Assembly (NCBI GenBank): GCA_050084515.1
Contig: CM114275.1
Span: forward strand, 930,001 to 994,000
DNA length: 64,000 nucleotides
Reading direction: 5' to 3'
Source of the DNA: Blasia pusilla
Taxonomy: Eukaryota > Marchantiophyta > Marchantiopsida > Blasiales
Part shown: in pieces, positions 45,124 to 57,684 of the stretch
How positions within the stretch are numbered: position 1 is the first letter of the stretch
Layout: each line of letters begins with the position of its first letter
The notes under the pieces: model-generated
What the model was told of the DNA's origin: nothing
The model's input: the letters and a program-made list of their open reading frames with translations, nothing else
The model's database searches: none
Made by a program: the position numbers and the translations under genes

Positions 45124-45540
45124 AGTACTGAAATCTTTGCATGTCCCACCACATCAAAGATCTCCTCAGGTGTAGGCATGGCATACCTATCAGCCTTGGT
45201 GTGTCGATTGATAGGACAGTAATCTCCACACATCCGCCTATCCGTGTAGTTGCCATGCACATCCTTTTTAGCACGAATGACAATGGCTGATGCATACTCT
45301 CCATGCGACAACTCCACTAATCGAGCCTCCAAAAGGTCCAACGTCCTACTGTGAATCAGGTCCCTCTCCATATCACTATATCGGTAGGGACGACGAAAGA
45401 TTGGAAAATCACTAGCCAAATCAATCCGTATAACGGGTCCAACCAAAGCATCCAACTCCTTCATGCTAAAGGCAAAACAACTCCTATAAGCACGTAGGAA
45501 CTGTGTCAAGCGTCATTTCTCACCTCCCGTAAGCTTAGGC
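45108..45540 (-). pseudogene. Reverse transcriptase N-terminal part
   Basis: The sequence LGPKLTGGEK is followed by a stop, then TQFLRAYRSCFAFSMKELDA, RRPYRYSDMERDLI, ARLVELSHGEYASAIVIRAK and MCGDYCPINRHTKADRYAMP. This is the typical gypsy RT fingers region. A one-base frameshift at about 45113-45120 separates ISVLWIFG from the palm frame STLDLWVGYHQLP. Confidence 0.85.
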
Positions 45541-45754
45541 CCAAGTAATGGCTCCGAACTCTCCTCCACTGGCACACTAGAGGGAGAGGACAACACCATT
45601 GGCTGCTACGTAACCCCCTCATAAGATGGTACACCCTTAGCTACACCATCATCTGAGCAAATAACTCCTCCATGAGCATGAGCAACCAACTCCACATGCC
45701 CAGCCATTACATCCCATTTACTCCAAGGATGCAAAATACTACTCTCCTCGCCCC

Positions 45755-46146
45755 CCAGCCGATGCCTCTACCGTCCCGGTAGCCTCACCAGTGGTGAACC
45801 GTGTGGGCGAGCCTAGGATGGCACTACCCACATTTGTGAGTTTTCCTTCGTCATATGCCTACAGGGAAGGTGGTCCCGAGCTTGTATGGGATTCTCATGT
45901 GCAACAGTTGGTGGAGCCTAACGCTGATGAGAGAGAGCGTGCGATGGGATTTTCTACTGGTGTGACAGCGGTTGCTTCCATTTCTGAGGCTTCACGACGT
46001 CATGTCTTGGGTCAGGCCATGGACTTGAATTGTTTGACCTGGATTTTGAGTCTTGGTATGGCCGAGTTGTGTCAACTTCAGACTGTGGATCTTCCATCCC
46101 TTGTGATGAGCTCGATGGCTACCGGGACGGTAGACGCATCGGCTGG
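45755..46146. repeat. 30-bp inverted repeats bounding an inverted methyltransferase segment
   Basis: Left arm 45755-45784 and right arm 46117-46146 are complementary with one mismatch (core TCTACCGTCCCGGTAGCC). On the minus strand the right arm encodes PADASTVPVA in frame with the upstream methyltransferase. On the plus strand the left arm encodes the same PADASTVPVA in frame with the methyltransferase C-terminus. The segment between the arms has therefore flipped relative to the rest of the gene. Confidence 0.9.
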
Positions 46147-46162
46147 TAGTCTCACCACCTGA
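45755..46162 (+). pseudogene. C5 DNA methyltransferase C-terminal part (motifs IX-X), inverted
   Basis: The plus strand reads PADASTVPVASPVVNRVGEP, then ALPTFVSFPSSYAYREGGP, LVWDSHVQQLVEPNADERER, AMGFSTGVTA and RRHVLGQAMDLNCLTWIL. The block ERERAMGF-TG is motif IX/X-like (LxxxERExLMGFP), and GQAMDLN corresponds to motif X (IGNAxxVN). All other parts of the element are on the minus strand. The reading frame of the inverted piece is open throughout, so the flip may be recent compared with other damage. Confidence 0.85.
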
Positions 46163-46830
46163 GAAAGTCGCCAAGTATCCAAGATACTATCCACTGTAAG
46201 GCAAGGATCCCGCTGCACTTCATCATATGCTCGAAGTAGAATCTCCCTAGGCAACAAGTTTGTCCACCACAAGCGTGGACGATGTGCACGCGAGCCAACT
46301 CGCGCTGCATCCAACAACACCGTTGGTCCAATCCAAGACCGCACCTCATGAACACTTGCCATCATCCGGGTCCGAGTGTCATCCAACAATGGAACATTCT
46401 CCACAATGTAAGCTGGAGCACGTGCCTAATGAACTTGAAGATGTCGTAACATCCGTAACATCTCCCAAAATAATCGAGACCTAGGGTCGTGTAATCCCTC
46501 ACCACAACCAACACGTGTATGACCCTGACATGGCCATCCAGCAATCACCAAATCCACAAGACCAACCCCCTCAAGGTCATGCGCTCCCAACAATGCAATG
46601 TGTGACGGCAAAGCACGCTGGTACCCACAAATAGTTGATGGTGGCAACAACTCAGGAAATCTCCGCATCAACTGACCAATATGTTGGGATGAGACTCTCT
46701 GGGTTGTCTCATCTCGCTCCACTTACACGTATCTCCGCACAAGAATACCGGCCTGCAACAGTGCAGCCAAACCAGTGCTAATCCCACCAAAGAGATCTTA
46801 CACACAAATGCCCTTCGGCGGATACTGCCA
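46078..46830 (-). pseudogene. C5 cytosine DNA methyltransferase domain, motifs I-VIII
   Basis: On the minus strand motif I reads DLFGGISTGLAALLQAGI (about 46796-46743). Motif II/III region follows (VERDETTQRVSSQHIGQLM), then motif IV GWPCQGHTRVG with the catalytic Cys (PCQ at about 46525-46533) and DPRSRLFWEMLRML. Motif VI is AYIVENVPLLDD (about 46393-46401 for ENV), and motif VIII is GSRAHRPRLWWTNL. The short spacing without a large target-recognition insertion before motif VIII resembles Dnmt3/DRM-type enzymes. Stops interrupt it before DLFGG, before VERDE, and after HLQVH (TAG, probably from CAG). With the inverted C-terminal part, the domain is complete in content. It would methylate cytosine in DNA, possibly the element's own. 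Confidence 0.85.
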
Positions 46831-46989
46831 TACAATGGGTGAAGTATCCAAAGGGGATAACCCAACTGGACCAGAAGTAGGAGTCCGCGGTGGGGCCTCC
46901 TCTTCCTCGAGAGGTATAACAGCCTCACACCAAGCCTCATGCACTAGGCAATCAGCCTCCTGCCATAGTGCACTGCCTGAACTCCAAAA

Positions 46990-47600
46990 GTGGCACATCC
47001 AACAATGAGGATACCACTGCTGCAAAGCTAGGGACCTCCTCTACCTCCTCATGCACAAGAGAATCCATAGCAGAAAGGTTACCCTCCAAAAATTCTCATG
47101 GCCAAGTGACTACTCCACAAAAACCAGCCACAAATGCTAACACCGTTGGGGAAGACCCTCCTGGTCGAGCCCCATAAATAAATCTCACAGGAATCTGGCT
47201 CATACGTCCATCCCCGGACTGCCAACCAGGTCTATAAGACGTTGTCTCCGTTCAGTAGTCCATTTGAAAACCCATCGGGTACAATACTGCTCCTCCAACT
47301 AGTACATCATACGACTCGGTTGATGTGACCACTGCTGGTACTTCCAACCTGGAGCTATCAGTTGCATGATCTGGTCCCAACTGTACAGACAACTTCTCTC
47401 GTGTTATGAAATGAGACCTATCATTGTCTCCTCCAAGTGATGTCTAAATCTGGACTGGGCAAGGCTCAAGCTCTGACCTCCGAATACCCAAACCAATATA
47501 TGCCGCCTTTCCCAACATCAAAGGTTGGGCACCAGAGTCTAACAAGACTCTATCTGGTCTATACACCTATTTTGTAAGACTCACCAATCGGAATATCCCA
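46990..47600 (-). pseudogene. Retropepsin and unnamed conserved block of the gypsy element
   Basis: Protease: YRPDRVLLDSGAQPLMLGKA with the DSGA active site, then AYIGLGIRRSELEPCPVQI and a stop (about 47580-47440). After a spacer comes SYDVLVGGAVLYPMGFQMDY and WTETTSYRPGWQSGDGRMSQ, then IPVRFIYG (about 47325-47170). This block is unusually well preserved and may act as a linker or second half of protease. It is followed by an acidic/Ser-rich stretch leading to the methyltransferase. Confidence 0.7.
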
Positions 47601-47963
47601 CTCCAGTTGTCCAACATACATACACCAGGTGTAAGCCTCTCACGATCAATGGCTGGCCGGGCTGGTAATGCATCCATCTTCGCTGCTTTGCACGCTAAGT
47701 AGCACTGGTACTCAATGCTACACCTGACATAGGGGGTCGCTCCACCGCAACACCCTCATCCACCTCAACACGTGTAGCAATAACACTCCCACGTTCACAC
47801 AACGTGGCTGCTAGCTGAAATACAGGAGCTAAGTCAACTCCTAAAGCCATCAGCTCCGTGGTTTAAAATGATGGGGATCCCACCACTGAAGTTGCCATCC
47901 GCAATAGTGCACTGGATGCTGCATTCGTGTCTACTACACGCGATGTAGATGCCTCAGTCCCCA

Positions 47964-49356
47964 CTATAGGCTCAATAGGCTGCGTAGGAACCATGGATGG
48001 AGTCCTAAGCACCTCAGACAACAAGAATGAATGGGGAAGCCTAGCCTGCTCCCAGCCTCACCCCTCTGTGGGTCCAACTCCACAATAGCACCACGTGACT
48101 CTGACGCTCGAGTGGCTCCTCTCGTAATTGCAGCTGATGCCTCAACCTGTGCTACACTCGCCATATAAGAGAGATCATCCCCTCCATAAGAGATGGAAGC
48201 CCCTGCTCCCAAACCTGCTCTATGCTGGATACCAGCCATAATAGCCAACATGTGCTCCAACTGCTCAATCTTGGCAGCCATATTTGACTCTGTCGTAGTA
48301 GTAGGGGTAGCCACCGTAGGTTCTCAAACCACTATTCCACCTCTACCACCTCGGCCCCTCGGAGCTACTCCACCACGGCCGTGGCCTGATCTCAACTCTT
48401 GATGAAGATCAAAGCAACGCTCTCGAGGATGACCTGGTCTTCCACAATGATCACACTGCGTTGGGGCCGATTGAGGCCCATCCTCCAAAGTCCGTCTCCC
48501 ATCCTCTTGGGGACAAAACCTCCTAACATGATCACCTCCACATGTCCAACATGATTGTCCTTACTGCGGGGCAGCAAATGAAGGCAATGGTCTCTGCGCA
48601 AGTGTCCCTCTAGGACCTAATTGAGGTGGGGTGTACCCCCCACGACTCCCCACTACTACTACCACCACCACCACTACAAGACTCTGAGGTGGACTGCTGA
48701 ACATGAGAAGTAGTAGTTGTATCCCTACTGAATGCGGATGTCACCACGCTCTCCTCCACCATGTTAAGCTCAATCTTCTCAGATAGAGCAAACACATGGG
48801 TCAATGTAGGTGAATCATCACGTACCCTGCGACGTAACTCTCTGTCCAAGATCCCATACCAAAACTGGACTTCATGAGCGTCAATCACACCTTAGATAAC
48901 TGAAATCAAGCGTCGCATACGAGTGTATGCCTCACGAAGACTCTCACCAGTCTTTCACTCAAATTCCTGAAGACTCCTCAACTTCTCTGTCTTCACTCCC
49001 TGATAGTTCTTCTTCAACCTCTTGAAGAACTCTGCAACGGGGCTGAATGATGGTGGGGCACTAGTACCTCCACTAGTATCCCCACTGGTACCTCCATGGG
49101 TACCTCCACTGGTACCCCCACTCCGGCTTGTACTCGTACTACTCAACGTCGGGCTGGCTGGCATAGTAGGAGCACTACTACCAATACCACCATGGATGAT
49201 AGACACATAGCACGGAGACAAATATTGTCTCCACGCCTCAATCTCAACAACATGGTCCTTCATAAACTCATGGTAATTGTCCATGGGTGGTCCCTCCAAG
49301 TGCTGAAACAACCCCTTCCAAACAAAAGGAAGAGATATATCCTTTGCGACCTCCAC
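47964..49356 (-). pseudogene. Gag with two CCHC zinc knuckles
   Basis: The frame from 49356 contains LPFVWKGLFQHLEGPPMDNY, a Ser/Thr/Gly repeat (GGTSGGTHGGTSGDTSGGTS, near 49.1 kb), FFKRLKKNYQGVKTEKL and QEFE. After two in-frame stops the same frame resumes with IDAHEVQFWYGILDRELRRR. In the frame used by 48314-47964, two knuckles occur: CWTCGGDHVRRFC (about 48551-48513) and CDHCGRPGHPRERC (about 48460-48419), both C-x2-C-x4-H-x4-C. A coiled-coil-like stretch (AAKIEQLEHMLAIMAG) follows near 48.27 kb. One frameshift lies near 48.6 kb. The N-terminus is cut at about 49360. Confidence 0.8.
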
Positions 49357-49860
49357 TTTTTATTTATTCAAGGAAATGGGCCCAAAAAAATAACCATACA
49401 ACTATTGAGTATGAAACATTTATTCATGAAGAATATGAATTCGTCGAAGATCATGTGATGCTTATCACGATTGAGATCTAGAGACCAAATGCGATACAAG
49501 TGTTCTCACACTATGAAATCAAGATGTTGATGACAATAATTTAGAAGTTGAGTCTTGATTTTATGTAGAGGTCAAATTCATGAGTTTCTCACATTTTGCA
49601 AATTATATCATTGATTGATACTTTAAGATAAGGTGTTTTCTTAATGTAATATTTTTCTTACCAACATATATTATATACAAAAGTATACGTATCTTAGTAT
49701 TGATTTCCTTCCAAGTAAGGGAATGAGTTATATTTATTCTATAAAATTCTTATAGTTATACATATTCACTGTTTGGAGTACATCCATACCATTTATATTT
49801 GAAAACATGAGCATTGATTATGCTTTGACGGAACATGAATGTTTCAAAAAGACAGAAAAA

Positions 49861-50275
49861 TGACACTAAATAGGTCCTTTGTGGATTCATGCCACAATAT
49901 CTATTATAGATGGTGAAATTATTACAAGGAATAACAATTGAGATCAAGTTTTGATCATGTGTATCCAAGTGTTTGCTTATGGTTTGGGTTCATCTTTTGA
50001 TTTGTGCCAATTTCAATTCCTTATCAGTCCAAATTTTGCTATGACTATAAGTAAGTTGCAAGGTCAAACATTATGAAAGGTTGGAATTTACTTATCTTCA
50101 CATGTATTTTCTCGTGGTCAATTGTATGTAGGATTGTCTAGAGTAGAACAAAAGAGTTTAATCCCTATTATGAATAGAAATTATATCTATTCAAATGAGG
50201 AAGGTGATTACACATAAAATGTTGTATAAAGAGATTTTCACATGCAATGATTATTTCAAGGAAATAGTTAAACAA
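49861..50275 (+). pseudogene. Helitron Pif1-type helicase C-terminal fragment
   Basis: Plus-strand frames include IDGEIITRNN near 49.91 kb, then FQFLISPNFAMTISKLQGQT, a stop, KVGIYLSSHVFSRGQLYVGL and SRVEQKSLIPIMN. FAMTI-K-QGQTL and HGQLYVALSR are the hallmark final helicase motifs of Helitron RepHel proteins. Upstream (49360-49860) the sequence is AT-rich and not clearly coding. The fragment is on the opposite strand from the Rep/helicase remnant at 36.7-39.7 kb, which lacks exactly this part. Confidence 0.75.
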
Positions 50276-50820
50276 AGAACGTTAAAATGTAAACTTACAT
50301 TGTCATGCATCCAAGGGGCACCTCTCCAATGAAAGAAATGGTTACATTCAGGTGAAGCCTACCACTTTCCAATCTATTTTCATCTTGTGTCATATTATCA
50401 TTTTTGCATGGAGATATAAAGCAAGTTATTTATTTATTGTTGAGGGTGAGAAGGAGTACTCATTCCATTAGAGTAATATTTCCCCGTATCCTCTTATTAG
50501 GAAGATCATTTGTTTGGTGATGACGGTCCTTGGAGGAGATCCCCTTAGAGCTTCTCCAACACAATATTTTCCATATTGCAATTTTAGAAATAAATTTATT
50601 TCATTTTTTCATTCATAGCATAACAAAACTCCCATACTTCTATTGAAACACTTTCTTCCAAATACTTACAAATATCGCAAGGAATTGAAATTCCATCCAT
50701 TGGTGTCCGTCCTTCCATCCGTCCATCCATAACTCTCCTCCTTAATTAAATAAATCCTTAATTTAAAAGATTTCCACCAGCTTCCACTAATTCTTCCCGA
50801 GGAAAGCTTCCAGCCTTTCA
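50276..50820. other. Spacer upstream of RPL23
   Basis: AT-rich to about 50.75 kb with no gene seen. The sequence shifts to GC-rich at about 50.8 kb, marking the RPL23 promoter and leader. Confidence 0.5.
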
Positions 50821-51018
50821 TTGAAGGGGAGATGCATCTTGACGGGCATCATGCCCGTCACGTTTAGGGCTCGGCCCTCCGAAGCCGCAATTAGGGCAAC
50901 TGTGGAAGTACTCGCACTCTTATGCAGGCAGGCTGCGACTTCAAACCCCTTTTCATTTTCGGTCGAGAGGCTCTCACGGTGGGCGTCGAGGAGTAGGGTC
51001 GCAACAAAGGAGGTCACG
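50821..51018 (+). promoter_or_regulatory. RPL23 leader with short uORF, hairpin and in-frame open extension
   Basis: A 9-bp perfect hairpin (50841-50849 / 50851-50859) contains an ATG at 50851 that is in frame with the RPL23 start at 51019 and has no stop between. A second ATG at 50832 starts an 11-codon upstream frame ending at 50867. The position of the transcription start is unknown, so both may be outside the mRNA. Confidence 0.5.
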
Positions 51019-51874
<856 letters not shown>

Positions 51875-53300
51875 GTTTAAAACTGAGGAAGAAGATAAAT
51901 GCACAATACCTACTGCCCAGATTGAAATGTCTGCGGCTTTGACATTGGTAGTCAAGGAGAGATTAAGCTTCAGAGACCTTCTGCGCTCACATTCGGTGTC
52001 GTGAGCCAGGTAACCTCATCAAATTCGATGACCGGGCTCCCTGAGCTTCCCTCTTTGTATAAGAATTTTGTCCATCACATTGAGTCATTTTATCTCGGAA
52101 CATGGTGGTCTGCTTTTGACTGCACTTGTCCCAGAAGCCCATTATCATTCTGCCGTACAGGCTTGAAGCTTCTGTGCATCACGGGGTTAGCTTTTTTTAA
52201 GGTAATTGACTTCACATTTTCGGTATGCGAATGCTGTTATCTATGGTCTTGCACCGCAGTTATATTGGCGATGGTGTCCTGTCGAACAGGATGATTGTGG
52301 AATACATGGGCTTAGGGTCCTCCTGTTACGTTGTCTACGAGTGTACGTCACAAATGCTGATTCGAGCTGTATAAATTTGCCCTACATTTTGCTCCTGTAT
52401 CTCGCAGTCCAATTACTGATCACGGAATGGAACCTAAGATTATCATTTGGGTATTCCTGAACTCTTTTTGTGATTCATCAGGTTCCTGTCTCCCTCTCAA
52501 TTCCAACCCAACACCTCGGGACCACAATGCTAGTGATGATACACAAGCCCATGAACGGGAATGCACTGAATGCGGTGATAAATCGAAAAATCACTATTTG
52601 CAATGCTCTCATAGATAGAAGACGATGTCTCCTAGCAGTTGTTGTTGTGGCCAGCAAATGTGACCACAGCCGAGTATCAATGATTTAACATAACTTACGT
52701 AATACGCAGCCCGATCGCCTCGCTTGGAATCGCCCGTCACACCTTCCTTCGCCAGACGAAGAGTATACACCCTCTTTTACTGTCATCGCCTAGAGGTCTT
52801 ACATTGGTAATCTTACACCTCTTAGAAGTATAGCACCACGGGAAATGTGAGAAATTGGGTCATTAGTTATTCAACTGCTGAGACGTTCTTGCAGCCTGCT
52901 GAAACTGAGCGAAGAGACGCCGATAACAGTTGGTCGCCTGGCGATTGCTACTTGCTCCCGCAGTGGATTGAAAACCGACCCACCTCCCATCAGCTGCGGC
53001 ACTCTACGTGTGAACTGCCTTGGAGAGAAGATGAAGTGTACTTCACGTCATCCATCGGTTTCACTCCCGGGCTCTCGGTTGTGAGGGGAAAGTGCAGTCG
53101 TGCACTTCGGACATCCCTCTTTCACAATCGGCAACCAGATCGAAAATTGGTAGCTACAGTCAGTCACCCTCCACCTTCTACGTAGGACTGGGAATATAGA
53201 ACGGAGGCAGCCATGACACCGTCGTGAGAAACCATCTCTCGTCCCATTTCGGTGAAATGCACACTACAGCGAATCCATGATACTCATGCTCGGGGAGGGG
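51875..53300 (+). other. RPL23 3' flank and GC-moderate spacer
   Basis: The stretch contains the probable RPL23 3' UTR and about 1.3 kb of sequence with only short open frames. I see no recognisable gene. A frame at 52847-53185 has no known domain. Confidence 0.45.
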
Positions 53301-56300
53301 TATTGCCATGTTGTGTCGCATCTTTTCTGTAGATAAGGGTGCGACACTACTACACTCTCATCAGAATCTCTGGAGTATACTTTTCTTGTACCAGAGAATC
53401 ATATTTCAGAGATTCCGGCAGTAGGTGTTTACTCAAAAAATTTCCTTGAAAGTGATGTGTCAGCATCTAAAGAATCCGAAGAACACTGGTGTAGTAAAAA
53501 CTTGTGAATTTATGTCCCTTATGTTAGAGAAGAGAATTACGCCTTAATATCAAACAAAGAAACTAGATCTAAATTTAATGCGTTAAGAAGCAGATTGGTA
53601 AACAATTTCAAAAATTGACATGAATTCTAGTGAGAAACGTTTAATTACCATGTAAGATGACTTTTTCAGTTGTTTTAAATTTAGAATTATCCATGGCAAA
53701 CCCTTTGAATTTATCATAGAAGTGATTCTTCATTTATTTGGCTATGCTATTACCACAGTGATTGATAAGGAATGGAGGATGATAAATAGTTCCCACAAGC
53801 ATTTTTTCTCTACTAAAATGATTCCTCAAATCATATGCTGTGCGTATATACATTGTTAGACAATCCACATCGTTAGTCACATCTACACGCAACACCGATC
53901 TTCTCAACATTTGGGTCGATCCACTCATAAACGAAATACACTCATGCACATACAGGGAGACCTCTTGAAGATGATTTTCCCAAATCATTTTTTTCATATA
54001 AAATTAGAGTAAAATCGGTTCACCTCAGTCTAAAATTCCACTCTTGAATCTACATCCATATATCAAGCCGGATCCATCCTCTTCTATGAAGGAATCTGGA
54101 CGTTAGCATCTTAGTTCCTACATATAGAAACAAAAAAGATGCTCTTAAGGCCCAACATGAGAAATGTGATTTGGGAAATCATCTCTCCCTCTCTTATAGC
54201 CTTGGGAAAAGCCAAAAGACTCTTCCCCCAAAAATAACCAGCCCAACGGTAACTTAGGTGTAAAGATTACCGGGTGACCGTTGACTCGATCAACAAGTCA
54301 CTTCATTGACTAAGACCAAAATAAGGAGATCTGCAAAGACGATATTCCCGACACAACAAGCCTGTCGCCAGCCTCATCCGACATCTCAGGACGAAGTTAC
54401 ACCCAAACAACTCGCTAACCCTCTGTGCGGGCGACGCGGTAGAACTCTACCTGTTGGGAAACTAAGATGTGACATTCATGCCAAATTGTTTCTGGTCCTT
54501 TTTGTGATTGCAAAATCTTTGTAAGATGTGCTTAAACATATCAAAATTCAAAAAAGAAGAAAGAATTAGCAATGAAGACTCCAAACAAATCAAGAAAATT
54601 CTCTACTCATTCTCATCATAATAGGCACTTCTCCTCTTAAACATAGTGCGAGGAGTTTTTTTCACGAGAATCAGTACATTGAGGGTGTTTCATAGGCCAG
54701 ATCGGAAAATTCAGATTTCCAGCCGGTTTTCCTGATACTTTTACAAAGAAACCCCCCTCATCCTTCCAATTTTTTGCCGACGAGTTTTAAATTAATTGGA
54801 AATTTCTGATTTTAGTCAGCTATGATTACTCAAAACGGTGGATCTCCCTGTTCACTGCTCTTAAAACATCTAATAGGATAGCAAGCATTCCTTCCACATC
54901 TCATCTTAATAAAGTTAGATTTCAAGTTGGGGCGGGGGGAAGATATAGGTAGCAAATAAGAGCACAATACTTGTCTTATAGTCTATCCACTAGTAGTACT
55001 AGTTGGCATGCCTGCGCTTGTGCATGCAAATGATCTTTTAATATTTTTCATTATATAAGTATAATTTCCATTTTCTAAAATATCAAAAGAGTAATATAAT
55101 TTCAATTTTTAAATAAGTTTACTCATCAATTAAAATTTAAATAATACCCAACTCCCCTAAATAATTTCACTACTCCATAAGAGTTCAAACAATATATACT
55201 CTTCCTCTTTCACTCTTCCCACCATAATAACATCCGATCACTACATTATTAGTTAGAATGAATTATCTCATTTTCCTTTTCCATTGAATTTTATTTTATT
55301 CATATTGATATTCTCCCAAAATATTAAATATGAATTATTATTTTTAAATAAAAGTATTTTTTATTCCATATTTTTTTATTTTCTTAAATCCTTGAAGGGT
55401 AATAACACTCCACTCCTCAATTAAAATTCCAGAATACCCTAAATAATTCCATCCTTCCAAAAAATTTAAACAATATCTTCTCCTCCTCTGTTCAAATTCA
55501 TTTCCCCTTTCCATCAAATATGAATTAAGGGAAAACTTGTGAATGTTTTTGTTTTTTTTTCTTACTATGTCATTATTTTGTCTTATCGTATAGCTAGGAT
55601 CACCCATTATAACATAAATAAAATATTATTTATTAATAAAATATTTTCCTCTTCCACTCAAATTAATTTTCTCCACCTATCTAGAATGAATCAAGGGACC
55701 AAATTCAAGCATGTTGTTATTTGGTCTTATTGTACACATATTATTTTATATCTTCCCGTTGGCATATGATGAGTGTCCATCATGTGAAATTCCTATTGGG
55801 AAATAGATCCAAAGATATGTATGTTACATTTGAGCAAAATAAAATACGTTGCTTATTCCATGAACACATAGACCATTGTATGAGGGAAGTGTGTAGAGAG
55901 TCTAGGAACACCATCTTTTTTGAGTCTACACTCAAGACATTATATGCTTGCCCCCTAAAATTTGATCCCCGATATTCTCTTGGGGTGAAGGAGTAAAGTA
56001 CTAATCTAAGGGTGTTCACTTGAACATATATACTACTATTTGTGTATGTCTCCCTTTCCCTCTATGAAGGTAGATCTATAGAAGATGTCTTGGGTATAGC
56101 TCCCTTGATAAAATCATCCTATCTTTTTTGGGGTTTTTTCCTTGGTATTTTGATTGACGTTGTTTTGGAGGCATTTGCTATCGAAAAGATGTTTCCTGCA
56201 TAGAAGAGAGAATTGAAGATACCTCGATGGATTCCATATTTGTAGTAGGAATTTAACCTCGCATCCAAATTTTAACATGCTAGGAATTTTTTTAATAGGA

Positions 56301-57684
56301 AAGTCGCATTGTTTTGAGCTAACGAATTAACAAACCTACAAAAAATTCACACAGATTTTGCTTCCAAATCAAAGTTATGTAGTTAGGTGGTTCATCTACA
56401 TTACCATCCCATCTATCATGGTTATATGGATGTCTTGGAGATATGGAATTTTTGGAGTTTTTTTCTTGGATAATGATTTCAAAAGTCTCTCAAGAAGCTA
56501 GAAAAAATGTTTATTGGCTTTTTCCTATTTGAAAAATTTAAGATGCTTATTATGTTAAATCTATCATTCAAATCATAGGTTTCTCACAACAAATTAAAAT
56601 TTTTTTTATAATAATTTGTTCTTTGGTGGTTCTTTGGAGAAGCATGGATTGTTCTAGCTAAGATATGTACTTATGAACAATTTAATAATAAATGATAAAT
56701 AAAAATTAATTTTACCAACTACTTTTGTAAGAAGTAGGTTGAAAGGGTACTATTATTGGCATCCATGGATAGGTGTGTTAGGTCCAAAAATGTCAAAGGA
56801 TCTTCTAAGCAATTTTGATGTGATCTACTTAGATGACACCATTAAGTGTATAGGTGCTCAAATTTTCTATAAGTATGAACTTGTAATGCACTCAAAATAC
56901 AAGAGATATACAAAACTCCATAACAATTTCACTTCAGCGTTGGGTTTTTTCCTAACACACCATAACAAATTTAAACTTTCATAAATCATCGCATTCATCT
57001 TATCGTACCCAGAAATATCTTTATTTTACTCATGCTATCAAGAGTAAAACAAGATTTTTGGAGGGATTTTGAATTTGCTTAGAGCCCATTTTACATGCAT
57101 ATGAATAATTATTTTCCAAAATTCTCCTAGTATTTTGCCTTTTTTTTCTTTAAAATAATAGATATTTTCCCTCCAAACTAAGCTTGAGAATTAAAAATAC
57201 TTTAGTATTCTTTTGCCCAAATATTTTCAAAATAAAAGAAAAAAAAAATAAAAAAGTCCACTAAAAATAAGAAGATTTCGAATAATTTAATGGAGATTGT
57301 GAACATTCAATTTTTTAAAAATAAAATTCATAAAACCTTTTTTTCATCCAATTTTTAATCTAATACAACTTAAAGTTAAATAAAAATTCAAGTGAGTTGA
57401 AAAGCTGGTTGGGATCCTCTGAAACATAATTAAAGCAAGCTAATATGATACCTTCATAACTTTTCTAGGAAGAAATAATATAGTTCGATTCTAATATCCT
57501 GTTGAAAATATTGGTGGAGTAAAACGGTGAGGTATTGAGTCACCTTATTTTGTTACCTCACTTCTCCCTAAGAAGAATGGATGGGGGCACCACTATTTTC
57601 AATTGTAGACATTTCGTTTGTCAATTTAAGTTCAACTATTCCGTTATGTTAATTTAGTCCTTTCTTACACATGTCATCACAAAC
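53301..57684. other. AT-rich spacer, no recognised gene
   Basis: Mostly AT-rich with short frames. A minus-strand frame at 53734-53997 and plus-strand frames at 55721-55996 and 56739-56984 have no recognised domains. Near 54988-55030 the string ACTAGTTGGCATGCCTGCGC resembles Helitron terminal sequence seen in plants, but this is weak. Confidence 0.45.

Larger units (their letters stand above)
41561..49360 (-). mobile_element. Ty3/gypsy retrotransposon with C5 DNA methyltransferase and PHD finger
   Basis: Order on the minus strand: Gag (49.36-47.96 kb), protease (about 47.58-47.44), an unnamed conserved block (47.33-47.17), C5 DNA methyltransferase (46.83-46.08, with its end inverted at 45.77-46.16), reverse transcriptase (45.54-44.65), RNase H (44.64-44.1), integrase (43.93-42.65), PHD finger (42.62-42.49), polypurine tract and 3' LTR. 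Methyltransferases captured by gypsy elements have been reported in some eukaryotic lineages, including charophyte algae. The copy lacks a 5' LTR and is broken by several stops and frameshifts. Its right end is cut at about 49360, where Helitron-type AT-rich sequence begins. Confidence 0.85.

Noticed and set aside
43145-45222. Plus-strand open frames across the gypsy reverse transcriptase and integrase
   Set aside because: They are antisense shadows; the minus strand gives RT, RNase H and integrase motifs in order.
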